Shown in pieces: positions 23,869 to 34,900 of a stretch of 64,000 nt of DNA. Within the stretch, counting starts at the first letter, position 1; every line of letters begins with the position of its first letter. Where the stretch lies: NCBI GenBank assembly GCA_022695795.1, contig MU404079.1:372001-436000 (forward strand). Reading direction: 5' to 3'. The notes below the pieces were generated by a model. It saw only the letters and a list, made by a program, of their open reading frames with translations. It was not told the DNA's origin and did not search any database. The DNA comes from Biscogniauxia marginata. Lineage: Eukaryota > Ascomycota > Sordariomycetes > Xylariales > Xylariaceae. Both the position numbers and the translations under genes were made by a program.

Positions 23869-25438
23869 GATTTAAACACTACTATACCACAGCATCTACC
23901 ATTGGGTTATTTGGATAAATTAAAAAGATGATTTCTCACCTGGAAGGAGAAGTCATGAGATACATTTTACAAAACACGGGATGGCTAAAGGGAGAACTAA
24001 TAACGTATTAAAATCACAATAGAGTTATCCAATTCTAATGGGTACCATGTGAGTTGTGGAAAAGGTTTACGCTTAGACTATCCACGCTCCTAAATGAGCT
24101 TGGAACTGAGAACCTTGAGCTTAGAGTTAGTTTGTTGACGTTCGTCAACCGGCGGGTGAGGACTTCCAAAGCCCCTTTGAGTGAGTGGCGTATTCTAACC
24201 TACCCGTAGGGGCAGTCCAATACATGTTAGTGGTATATAGAGCTTCCTAGTCGAGAAAGCTAGGCATATTTTTGTTAAATACTAGAGATTTGGCTAAAAC
24301 GCCTATTTGCACATCATTTCTGGCTGTTTGCACGTTGTTTCGCACATACTAACTACACACAGATGTATTGAATAGATAACCGTAATAACGTCCCGCAATA
24401 CAAGTTATATGAGCTTACGAGTCACTTCATTATGTCGGTCGAATTTCTTCACTACAATTAAGAATCAATGCTATTATAACGTCACCTCCTCCCTTTAAAC
24501 TATTTCCTAAGCCGTAATTATTACCACTCAAACTATTGCTTTAAAACCTTAAAGGTAATGTAATATAAAAATGCATAGTAAACGAACCCTTGTAACGGTT
24601 GATTCAAGATTAGTTCGGCTGATGTTGTATTCGCCGGGTTGTCTATCAAGCGCGTTCGTAAGTTAATATATGTATGTGGACAGTGTTATCTATATCTCCA
24701 GCCCAACCATTGAGAGACTTCGAATTGTTGGGATTGGGAACTTAAATTAAAGAGATGCTTATACCTAAAAAATAGGTACTGCCGCTATCTTGTCTATGTG
24801 TGGCTAATGTGTGAAGAATAAGGTGCAAATAGACGTTTCGGACTCGGCTATCCCTTTCTCACATACGACAGATGGCTGTCAAAGTGACTGTTCTCAAAGA
24901 TGGGGGGAGTGATTACTTCTCCATGTTATTCCAGCATAATCTTTACCTATTCTCGACGTACATGATAACTATTTCCCATCCGTTGACATAGTGCGGTTAA
25001 GTAGGTGAAGTAAGTATTTTGGGGTTGAGATTAATTCCCGCTGACCGGATTAGGTGTACGTGGACAGACATGTTGAGACACGAAACATTGCTTCATGCTC
25101 AAATACTAAGTTTTGTTCAACCGTTGCGGATGAGCTCTAAAGACCCCCTGAAGACCTTGTTTGCTTTAAGTGGCTTTCCCGGTATTGTTTGATATCGTTT
25201 AGGTTCATGTAGGTAGGTAGGTTTGAAAGGAGTAAACGGATAGGATTGGCTTCCGAACGTAAAAATAGCTGATGCGGCCTGCTTGGCATACGTGTTCATT
25301 GTATCAGCGTTATTTTCACACACGCAATGCTTCATGAACTCCCTATCAGAAAGGGAGCTACTGTAGCTCTTTGCCCAACGAGCGCCACGGTAGAAGCATG
25401 GTCCAGCTCATGAGAGCACGTTTTTGTAGCCGGGCCAC
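23869..25438. other. AT-rich gene-free stretch
   Basis: MFS promoter on the left and 3' flank of the regulator gene on the right. It is AT-rich, with a short TAGG tract at 25209-25222. No gene or RNA seen. Confidence 0.5.
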
Positions 25439-27327
25439 TTATAAATCTGAGATAGATAGACCCCTGTACCCCGTTAGACTGAAGTAAACCAGTTTGTGTT
25501 CGGACTTACCAGCAACCTGCCACCTCCTCGCCATGACGCGTAGCAGCTTAACAATATCCCTCAGCCAGACAACCGCATCTGAATCCTGTTGTTCGAGGAT
25601 AAACCATTCGCACTCGGTGGCCGCTTCGTATAAGCTATGGGCAACAAGAGGGCTGAGGATCCCACCATCACCGCCGTCACCGTAGTGATGATTCTGCACC
25701 GCATCGTCGTCACCTCCATCCTCCGCGTCCCCAGTAGTAGCCTCCATTGAATCGAGCACGTGGCGTGCGAACCGGCCCGTCGCCCGCGTCACTTCCACGA
25801 TGCCGCCGAGTGTCAGTTTCTGCATGTCGGCCTCCTCGGAGCATCGTTCGTGGTCGGACGAGTATCTTTCGTTGCATGCGTACATGTTATACAGTATCAG
25901 ACGGGCTGATGAGCACAGTGCGAGCGAGACAGTGGTCGCGCCGGCGCCGGCGCCGTGGGGCAGCGACTCGGAGAGGCTGCTCAGGTGCGTTGACAGGGAG
26001 ACCAGGATGAAGTGCAGCTGCCTTGCCTCGGACATGCGAAAGGTTAGCGCGAGGTTGGCGGTCGCCTCGTCGCGGTGGCGGAGTACGCGCCCGAGTACTA
26101 GGGCCGCCTGGCACATGTTCGCGAACGCTCCGAGGCTCGTACTGGCGGAAAATGAGGACGCGAAGAGCGGCTCGTTAAAGCCAACTGCACCATCGTCCCA
26201 ACTAGCTTCGTGCGAGGGCAGCAGCTCGCCTGGGCTCGGCTCCGGTGTGCACAGGGTCAAGACTTCGATGCCCTGATTAACATATCTGAGAAGGTAACCT
26301 GGTAAGCGACTTATTCGCGATTTATGTTTATGGTTGCCTTGTTTGCAAACCTTTCGAGGCAGAAGACCATCCACCAGGCGCGGCGTTCCTCCTCACGCCC
26401 GGTCCAGGTGCTGGTCTCCTTGAACATCTGAGAGGCGTGCTTGCGGTCATGAAAACCCATCATGATCGCCAGCCGGGACGCGTGCCCTACGCGCAGGTAC
26501 GCCGCCGGATAGATGCCATGACTGATCTCGTAGACGGCGATCAGGATGACGGACTGCAAGAGAGCGAGCGACGGGAAGTAAGAGCTCTCTACGCGCAGCA
26601 GAGATTCCTTCGCCGTCAAATACCCATAAGTGGCGGCCGCCGGTGTCTCTGGAGGTAGCGGTTCAGACAAGAGCTTCATACAGAGGAGCAGCAGCGCATG
26701 AAGCGCGTCCTCAGACGCTCCGGATTCTACAAAGGTTTGCCTGATACGCTTCTTGCTTAGGATCGGCAGCCACGGGTGTACAGCGGAGAAGTACTCCTCG
26801 ACGAGAGCCTGTACCTCGGGGGTTGGAGAAGCGGACGTTGCCACTGGACACAGTGGTTGAGTGGGAGAGAGGGGTTTCAGGCATGTCCCTGAGTCTAGGA
26901 AATACATGACTGGGAAATCACATGCCCGCGGCGTCTCTGATGCAGGAGACTGCCTAAGGCCATCCAAAGCTCCACTGGAGCTGCGGCAGCTGCTCTGATT
27001 GTCTGGGTCGACGTGACCGTTTTCGCTATCAAGCACGACGATGGAATCAGCTAGTCTCTGATAGGAGCCCAGGGCTCGAGGCGGGTATTCGCACTTCTTC
27101 TTTAGGCGAGCGCACTACAGAGAAAGATCGTCAATTGAGAAGCTACCCCTTTTCTGGATGTACAGCAGCTTATTACTCACCAGCGTGCAGGACGGCAACT
27201 CCTTCGGACATCTTCGTTTCAACCGCCTAAAAGCCGCTTCAGTCGATATTTTAGCCCAAAGTGGAACTGCAAGGGGGGAATTTCCATACCGGCACGCAGC
27301 ACACGAAAATCGAGCCTTTCGGGTCAT
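25439..27327 (-). CDS. Zn(2)Cys(6) transcription factor
   Basis: Four exons, 27327..27290, 27226..27181, 27114..26351 and 26285..25439, give up to 564 residues. The first three exons assemble a complete binuclear zinc cluster: Cys 9, 12, 19, 26, 29 and 36, with spacing C-x2-C-x6-C-x6-C-x2-C-x6-C. A fungal middle homology region follows (EERRAWWMVFCLER, then joined YVNQG and PSPGELLPSHEASWDD). Near the end a 63-nt segment (GTAAGT...TCAG) is stop-free and a multiple of three. Spliced or retained, the protein ends at the same stop with 543 or 564 residues. Homologues usually continue after RRWQVA, so the C-terminus looks short. The upstream region carries repeated GCGGAC/GTCCGC, possibly its own binding site. 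It lies downstream of the SDR and flavoprotein genes, on the same strand. Confidence 0.85.
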
Positions 27328-27378
27328 ATTTGTTCATATCCCAAAGATCGTGTAGGCAATGCGAATCGTTCGGTAAAA

Positions 27379-27865
27379 GTCCGCTTTCGCCGTGACAGCA
27401 GGGCGGATTGGCGAATCGGTGTCCGCCTTTATACCACCTTGGGCCACCTGGAGTTAAGGTGTGTACCGCCGTGCTAGAGTCATCATGTCAATGCCGTGCG
27501 TGGATATTGCTGGTTATCCCCGCGATGCCACATGAGATTGATAATCCGTAAGCATACTTAGTTGACAAGGGAGCCAAGCTAAGCTGTGACTGCATGAATG
27601 AATCTTCAGCTCTACGGCTGAAGCATTGGTTGCTTATAGAGGTGCGGAGAAAAGTCCGCCCTCGTGAATGATAGAGGAATTTATAATGCCGCTCGACGCC
27701 AAAATAAGTCCGCTCCAGTCCGCTCCAACCCCCCGTCAACGCGGCCTGCTACCAATGCATCGTTAATTGCATCGCAGTAAAGATAGGACGATACCGGCGT
27801 AAAGAAGAAATAAGGAGAGAGTGTGTGAAAAAGATAGATTAGGTATTCACCGAAATTTAGCGGAC
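27379..27865. promoter_or_regulatory. Cluster of GTCCGC/GCGGAC sites upstream of the regulator
   Basis: Six copies of the hexamer lie in the region upstream of the Zn2Cys6 gene. GTCCGC occurs at 27379, 27421, 27654, 27708 and 27718, and GCGGAC at 27860. The pair at 27708/27718 is a perfect tandem 10-mer GTCCGCTCCA. At 27644-27659 GCGGAG and GTCCGC form an inverted CGG...CCG pair. The same hexamer is tandem in the SDR promoter. Zn2Cys6 proteins bind CGG triplets, so autoregulation is a reasonable inference. Confidence 0.5.
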
Positions 27866-27946
27866 GAGATATCGTCTGATTGGAACGTCAATGAGAGGTG
27901 CGATGGAATTTCAACTACACGTAAAGAACCGTCTAGTTACCTAATA

Positions 27947-29018
27947 CTAAGGGGCTTTCAGACCAGCCATATCCAAGCTCAACTTCCATAGTCTATCCTC
28001 GCCTTCGAGGTCATAGCAATGTGGTGCATATCCATCGTCAATAGGCGAGGTCAGATTTGTGCTGGGCCCTGCTAGTTTACAATTGGCCAGATATTTTCCG
28101 CCTCTGCCCTCCCAGACGGGTGCAGTAGCCGCCCAGATGGACGTCGCCGCGCCTTGTTCCGGGGACTGCATCTGGATCATGGTGACGAGATCCTTCTTCC
28201 ATTCAGATTGTTTCTCCTCGGAGGCATACCGCTGGAGGTTGGACCATACTCCACCTGGGTCCAATGCAAGCGAGTGCACTCCGCGCGGGCCGTACGCCCG
28301 GTCTATGTAGTTCGACGCCCAGTTCGTGGCTGTCTTGGACTGTCCGTACGCGAGGAACGGCTCGTAGTCCTTGTCGAAGTTGATGTCGTCAAATTTGACG
28401 GTGCACCAGCGGTGCCCTGACGAAGAGACCCAGACGATGCGGGAATTGAACGACTCCGAACTGCTACGCATCATGGTCGGCAGTAGCAGGACAGAAAGAG
28501 TGAAGTGAGCCAAATAGTTAACCGCAAACTGTCGCTCGAATCCATCGATGGTGGTAGTCTTGGGACAGGCCATGACAGCTAAATGATGTGAGCAAGAGTC
28601 AACAGTATTATGTTCTTTGGTTTATAAAGGTACCTGTGTTGTTGATCAGTACATTCAGCTGCGAGCTCATGCTGAGGAATTCTCGAGCCGCCTTCCTGAC
28701 AGAATCTAGGGAGTCATTGTCCATCTCGATTACATCAATATTGCCGCGGCCTTTAGTCGAACTGATTATGTCGGCCACAATAGAGGTTGCCTTATGTGTG
28801 TTTCGAACCATCAAAAAGACTCGGGCGCCGGTTGCGTACATAGCTCTCGCAGTCTCGACACCAATTCCCGATGTTGCACCAGTGATGATAACGACCTTAT
28901 CCGACCATGCCCCAAAGAGGTCATTATCGTCGAGTATCTTCAAAGCTGTCGGCCTCTTATCCCCTGGCCCTTGGGGGTTAACATATAGCTCTGCATACGG
29001 AGCGAAGGGGTCGGGCAT
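27947..29018 (-). CDS. Short-chain dehydrogenase/reductase
   Basis: Two exons, 29018..28634 and 28578..27947, encode 338 residues. The intron is G|GTACCT...ATTTAG. The start MPDPFAPYAELYVNPQGPGD is preferred over an in-frame ATG 33 nt upstream because related fungal SDRs open this way. The cofactor loop is TGATSGIG (46-53). The catalytic set is the Ser run in WVSSSGHR (about 180-182), Tyr206 and Lys210 in YGQSK. The usual NNAG element reads NNTA at the exon junction, a mild deviation. Substrate specificity is unknown; members of this retinol-dehydrogenase-like group reduce ketones or aldehydes. The promoter carries a tandem of GCGGACAAGA. It is probably co-regulated with the flavoprotein upstream and the Zn2Cys6 gene downstream. 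Confidence 0.9.
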
Positions 29019-29166
29019 CTTGTGATAGAGATTTTGAAATGATTTTATCAAATGCAGCGAAGTCTTAGTTGGACTAAGGAAGTGAAATTATTCGTACATT
29101 TCCGGTACCTTTCTCTTCTTATATTCGTTTTCTTGATCCAGGACGATAGTATATGGGTGGCCCGGA

Positions 29167-29202
29167 GCGGACAAGAGCGGACAAGAGCGGACAAGAGCGG
29201 GC
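29167..29202. promoter_or_regulatory. Tandem GCGGACAAGA repeats in the SDR promoter
   Basis: Three perfect 10-bp units begin at 29167, 29177 and 29187, followed by a diverged GCGGGC at 29197. Four CGG triplets are therefore spaced exactly ten bases apart, about one helical turn. They lie about 150-185 bases upstream of the SDR start. The hexamer GCGGAC matches the sites upstream of the Zn2Cys6 gene. Confidence 0.6.
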
Positions 29203-29313
29203 TTCTCACTAAGCATCATTGCCTTCTGTCTCTACATAAGCTGATCTTAAGCCCGAGGATCCTAGACCTCTTGCTGACTGACACTGTCGTATGATCCGCG
29301 AATCTCTTAGACT

Positions 29314-31027
29314 CTACCTCGATGATCTAAACATGCCATTGACCAGTTTATGAAGTATTGGTCCGGAAGACCGACTAACTCGCGGGGTTATGAAAAGACC
29401 CACCGCACCGAGAACAAGAGGCCCAAACAATAGGGTCGTAAGTCCGCGCATAAGGACTTTGCCCTGATGATTACTCTTTGCGACCACCTCGGAGTATCGC
29501 TCATTCCCAAAACTGACTCTAGAATATTTTGTATGCCAGCCTAGGCTTGGCACATGAACTGATAAGAACTCTTCTAGGAACTTCCTTAGGCGATATGCTG
29601 GAGATAGCACGGATGCCCGCATCTCGACATAGTTCTGTAGGGCGAGATCGTTAATTGCATGTGCGTCGAGGACACGAAGCGCTGAGTATTCCGTAAGAGC
29701 TACACCTCTCTGAAAAGTCTGGTCCACGGAATCGGGGTCGGCGGGATTGTTGCTCTCGGTCGCCGCATGCTTGTCAAGGATAGAGAACAAGATGCGTACG
29801 TCTTCGAGCCCTGCATTCATACCTTGTCCGTAGAACGGAACCATAGCGTGCGCTGCATCGCCTAGGATTACAACGGAACTAGAGAAGTGATAAGGCCGGC
29901 ATTTAATGTTAATGAGGGGAAGGTGCGGATTTTCGTCAAACGACGAGATGAGTTCAGGATGTTCTATGAGCGAGGTGACTCCTGGAAAATGCTGGTCGAA
30001 AAATTCTGGCAGTCTAGAGGAGTCGCTCTCAAGCTTTGTGTATTCGGAGCTTGGCATAAAGAGGGTACAGGTGAAAGAGCCATCCTGAATATTGTTAGCG
30101 GAGGGTACCTCTTGACGGCTTCGTAAGGAGTGATAACCTACGTCGCTTGGGATGGCTATGAACATGAACTGTCTTCCTGGCCATATGTGGAGATGGTTTG
30201 GGGAGATTTGAAACTTGGAGTCCTGATTCTTATGGCCGTTTCCACCGAGAGTTTCTCGTGGCCTGATTTGAAACTCACACCACAAGGTATCGACGTACTC
30301 TTGCTGATAGTCCATCCTCGTGAACTTCATGAGGTGATAACGAACCGCCGAATGTGCCCCGTCGGCCCCGATCATAAAGTCAAAATCGACCTCAACCTCT
30401 TCTGGGCGGCCTGATGAAGTGTCTTGACCTCGGACTTCGAACCAGGCCTTACGTCGCTTGAAGTCTGCTCCCGTAAGCTTGTGGCTGAAGAAGAACTTGA
30501 CGTTGGGTAGTGTCTCAAGAATATCTAAAAATCGCTTATTCAAACCAGCTCGGTCTATCGCAAATATTGTCTGCATCACTGGGTCAATGTACTGAGCTTG
30601 TACCCGGAAAGGGGGTTGGAGTATTTGCTACCCGTTCATGTATGTCATAATCTTGAGGCTCCTCGTAGAGCTCACCATTGCCTCGTTTTCCATGTATCAT
30701 TCTTCCTCGCATTGGTATGGCAGTAGAGAAGACATGGTCAATAAGCTTGTCTTGGTCAGCATGCCGCATAGCATTGATGCCTCTTTCGGACATGGCTAAG
30801 TTGATGGACTTTGTGAAGTTTAGTGGAGTCGTTGACGGATCCCGGAGATCTGTAAGGTGCCTTAGTTAAGTTCTGAAACTATTGCAAGTCTATATGACGA
30901 AGTGTGTAATTGACTGACCGCTTCTAAGCTCATATATCTCGACATCGTGGCCTCTCTTAGCAGCGTATAAAGCAGCCAATGAGCCGACAGGCCCGGCACC
31001 AACCACAACGTACTTTTGATTTGCCAT
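29314..31027 (-). CDS. bna4: Kynurenine 3-monooxygenase-like FAD monooxygenase
   Basis: Three exons, 31027..30919, 30849..30632 and 30570..29314, encode 527 residues. The N-terminus [20 protein letters not shown] is the dinucleotide-binding GxGxxG fold. KMO-type motifs follow: [24 protein letters not shown], and the spliced [19 protein letters not shown]. The second FAD motif [20 protein letters not shown] is near residue 340 and continues AGLEDV. A hydrophobic segment near 488-505 would anchor it to the outer mitochondrial membrane, as in KMO. Family reaction: L-kynurenine + NADPH + O2 to 3-hydroxykynurenine, in tryptophan-to-NAD metabolism. Fungi often hold several paralogues. Its placement beside an SDR and a regulator suggests a specialised copy, so the symbol gives the family rather than proven primary function. 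Confidence 0.82.
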
Positions 31028-31827
31028 CTGTGTGTCTGATATGTTTATGTGATATCGGCTGCGGCTCCGAACTCTTACAAGTGAGGAAACCTCCAGAACA
31101 GCACCATATACTCCTATCGTGACAGGAGGGATATTGTATTGAACGAGTTCGAGTTCTGACTAATAAGTTTGAAGCGTGTAATCTGTATGACAATCGATGA
31201 CAATCGATGCCAATCTTAGACCGTGTATCTCCGGCAGAAACCGAGATATGCTTGTATGCACTTAACTGCTATATACGGATGTATACAGTGACCCATAGCT
31301 AAACCTACCTATGTTAAACTCCATTTTTAATGCAGCTACGGTGAGGGGTAAATACTTAACCTACATTTATATGTAATTACCCTTGATTTATAATAGTTTT
31401 ATTATTATTAAAAAACTCGATTTTAAAATGAAAATTAAATTATATATAAATATATGTTATATATTAAACTAGTTATGTGGAACACCGTGTAAATAGGCGT
31501 TTCGATTGGCACAGTTGTTACATCGAGCCACCGTAGCCCGCCCCGGCAGCTCGGATGCCATAATCGGTATTCTACTTTTTTTAATATGGGGAACTCTACT
31601 TAACATCTACGGATTTCCTCCAGGATCACGCACACACACGCACACACAAGCAGCAATCCATTATTGGTTGAGGTAAACGCCTACTTCTTCAGCTGCGATT
31701 ATAAAACTCGCCCTTCATTACGATTACGCAGACCCCGATTAGGTTTCATTGGTTTTATTCTTTGCGCCTGTCCTCTCAATTCCATTAACCCGGCAAAACG
31801 AGAGCCTCCCCCACCAAACCCAAATTC
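31028..31827. other. Divergent intergenic region, AT-rich core
   Basis: It lies between the flavoprotein gene (-) and the MetAP gene (+). A duplicated GACAATCGAT sits near 31191-31210. A very AT-rich run spans about 31320-31460. A CA-rich microsatellite precedes the MetAP gene. No copy of GCGGAC was seen here. Confidence 0.5.
31627..31649. repeat. CA-rich microsatellite
   Basis: CA dinucleotides interrupted by CG, about 180 bases upstream of the MetAP start codon. Confidence 0.8.
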
Positions 31828-33250
31828 ATGGCGGCTGAGCCACCGTCGGAAAAGAAGTGTCTTGGAGTAGGATGCGAAAATGCTGCTGGCTCTCTGCAGT
31901 GTCCGACATGTCTAAAACTCGGCATCAAGGACAGCTTTTTCTGCTCCCAGGACTGTTTCAAGAAGAACTGGGTTCGCATACTCTAATCCAAGACCTTGTT
32001 CGGCTCATCAGAACTAACTAGGTATTCTAGAACGACCATAAAGCCCTCCACAAGGTTGCCACAGGCAAGACAGCGAACGGTATTCTTGATCATATCATTA
32101 CTCCCAAAGTTGTGTCTAAACCCGATCCAGCAACAGGTTTCTATAACCCGTTCCCGTCTTTCTCATACACCGGACCGCTGCGACCTGTCTACCCGCTATC
32201 TGAGAAGCGCACAGTGCCAAAGGAAATACCGTGGCCTGATTACGCCGAGACTGGTTTCCCGAAGAGCGAAAGGTTCGTCAATAGAAACAAGTTTGACATA
32301 CTTGACGCCAAGGGACAAGATGCGATGAGAAAGGTGTGCAAGTTTGGCCGGGAAGTGTTGGATATTGTAGCAGCCGAGATCAGGCCCGGTGTTACGACCG
32401 ACTATCTAGATGAGATCTGTCATAAGGCTTGCATAGAGCGAAAGGTGAGCCGCCGGTCTCTATCAGTCAGATTCTTATGAGTAGATATTGACTAGCGCAG
32501 TCTTATCCCTCCCCCCTTAACTACAACCATTTCCCGAAATCATTCTGTACTTCGATTAACGAGGTTATCTGCCACGGCATCCCAGACCAGCGAGTGCTCT
32601 TGGATGGAGACATTATAAATTTGGATGTCTCACTATACCACGAAGGCTACCATGCCGACCTGAACGAGACGTACTATGTTGGCGACAAGGCAAAAGCGGA
32701 CCCGGACTCGGTCAGGGTAGTTGAGACGGCCCGGGAATGTTTGGACGAGGCGGCCAAGCTTATCAAGCCCGGAATGCTAATACGAGAGTTCGGCAACGTG
32801 ATTGAGAAGCACGCCAAATCGAAGAATTGCAGCGTAATCCGAACATACTGCGGTCACGGGGTAAACAGCCTATTCCACTGCCCACCAAACGTGCCCCATT
32901 ACGCCAAGAACAAGGCAGTAGGAGAATGCAAACCTGGCATGACCTTCACGATAGAGCCGATGATTGCATTGGGCAAGTACCGAGATGTCACTTGGCCGGA
33001 CAATTGGACGAGCACCACTATCGACGGGAAGAGGACGGCCCAGTTTGGTAAGAAAAAATGGCCCGTTTCTTAATTTTTTTTCTTGGATTAAACTAGGCCT
33101 TGTTACTAACTAAATACCTGAACAGAGCACACTTACCTAGTGACTGAGACGGGAGTAGAAGTATTGACAGCAAGGACGGAGACCTCACCTGGCGGCGCGG
33201 TGCCGATGCCTGTGCCCCCTGTCGAGAACGGTGAAAACGGTACTAGCTAG
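31828..33250 (+). CDS. map1: Methionine aminopeptidase 1
   Basis: Four exons, 31828..31971, 32031..32444, 32501..33047 and 33126..33250, encode 409 residues. Exon 1 carries the N-terminal zinc-finger of type 1 eukaryotic MetAPs ([18 protein letters not shown], then [12 protein letters not shown]), which is used for ribosome association. The catalytic pita-bread domain has His211 (ICHGIPD), metal ligands Asp228 and Asp239 ([17 protein letters not shown]), His312 (NSLFHCPPN), Glu338 (TIEPM) and a final Glu in TETGVEVL of exon 4. It removes initiator methionine from nascent chains in the cytosol. The first intron has an unusual donor, GTTCGC, with a clear AACTAAC branch-like site before its acceptor. 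Length matches the family. Confidence 0.95.
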
Positions 33251-34250
33251 CAGCTTACGAAATGGGTCTATTTCTCAAAGTGACAAGAACTTTGGTGCTC
33301 ATGAGCAACGATTCCTAATAGCCGTAATTCTAGATTATGATCTTTATGACAGCTATGACAGGGACAAGACGTTCGTCATTAATTCCTGGTGGCTTTAGGT
33401 ACCTAATTAGATGAGTGATGTATGACTAACTGTATATAAGGTAATATATATGTACCGAATCATGCTAATTAACGAGGTATCTGATAATTCCTTTTTAGTT
33501 GCATACCTGCCCTTAGGTATCCCGATTCCGGTCGGTCGGTCGGTCGCGATGGACCGGAGTCAGTCCCAACCACTTCTTGTAGGCTGCCAACCTGCTTCTT
33601 TGCCAAGCGCCAACCTACTCCGTCAGCTGCCCAATAGCAACCCGTAAGAGCTACTAAAAGGTGGGGAAAGCTATAGCCTAGCAGTGCTACGTTAGCAGCC
33701 TAAGCAAGCTCTGGCAGCCTGGTAAGCTCGCGGTGGTCTGTGAACTACCCCGACTCCAGCTAGGTAGTGCTTGCTATTAGGTGTGCACTCGGAGCCGTGA
33801 AGATTTCTTGCACCCACACCCGAGCCGCTTTCATCATTCAACACCACACCTTTTTTTCTCTCCCACACAACCCCCCGGGGAACGACCATCCACTTCGTAA
33901 CAACTGATTGGTCTTCCGAGTACGACAAATCATAGTTGTTCCTCGACAACACGTATCAACAATCAATCGCATACCTGTACAACCCTCTTTACTATTCGAG
34001 TCGAGTTGACTGCAAAGTAGAGACCTACACCTCGGCCCTTATCTGACGTAGTCGAGTGTTTGCTGCCGCTTTTCTGCCATCCGATATCTTTCTCTCTCCC
34101 TCTCCATATCGCCTCGATAGCCTGTCCATTGTTTGCGCAACAAGCACGAGTACAGTTCCCATTCTTGCCGAGGGTAATCGAGAGCTAAATTGCCATCTGG
34201 ATTCTACATATCGACACAAGCTATCTTGTCAGGTATCGATACTAGCCAAC
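33251..34250. other. Intergenic region and ERV14 leader
   Basis: MetAP 3' flank, a GGTC tetranucleotide run, then the pyrimidine-rich upstream region and leader of the cornichon gene (about 33840-34250). No gene seen. Confidence 0.5.
33529..33546. repeat. GGTC tetranucleotide tract
   Basis: Four tandem GGTC units, about 700 bases upstream of the cornichon start codon. Confidence 0.8.
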
Positions 34251-34900
34251 ATGTCGGGCGAAGCGTGGTTATACCTCTTCGCCGTGCTCATAAATGCCGT
34301 CAACCTATTCCTCCAGGTCTTCTTCACCATCATGTACAGCGACTTGGAATGGTACGTACGCCATATTTGACCCGGTAGTAGCCGGGAGCTCGTGGCTCGA
34401 GTCTGAGCTCCGTAAATCTGTTTCTACCCCCCTTGTCCCAGGGGAAATAGCTCGCTAATATCTCTGCGTAGCGACTATATCAATCCTATCGATCTCTGCA
34501 ACCGTCTGAACACGTACATCATCCCCGAGGCTGCCGTACACGGATTCTTAACCTTCCTATTCCTGATCAATGGATATTGGGTCGCCCTGATCCTCAACCT
34601 TCCTCTGTTGGCCTGGAATATCAAGAAGTATGTTGCACAGAGAACACATCAACCTTAGTTGAAGGGATTCCACCTAACAGGATATAGGATTGTCGACAAC
34701 ACCCACTTGCTGGATGCGACGGAGATTTTCAGGAAGTTGAATGTCCATAAAAAGGTAAGCATCTATAATTGCTTTCCCGGTTCTTATGCGTTGCTAACAG
34801 CAAGCAGGAGTCGTTTATCAAGCTAGGCTTCCATCTCGTCATGTTCTTCTTCTACCTGTACAGCATGATCGTTGCTCTTATTAAGGATGAGACGAAATAA
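34251..34900 (+). CDS. erv14: Cornichon-family ER export cargo receptor Erv14
   Basis: Four exons, 34251..34351, 34472..34627, 34688..34754 and 34808..34900, encode 138 residues, the same length as yeast Erv14. The N-terminus [20 protein letters not shown] is the first membrane helix. Family motifs follow: [20 protein letters not shown] across the first splice, then [19 protein letters not shown], and [20 protein letters not shown]. The C-terminal helix is [18 protein letters not shown]. Erv14 recruits transmembrane cargo into COPII vesicles at the ER. All splice sites are GT-AG and in phase. Confidence 0.96.

Noticed and set aside
29314..31027. Reading the flavoprotein as a salicylate-hydroxylase-type enzyme
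   Set aside because: [19 protein letters not shown] and [16 protein letters not shown], with a C-terminal hydrophobic anchor, are specific to the kynurenine 3-monooxygenase group.
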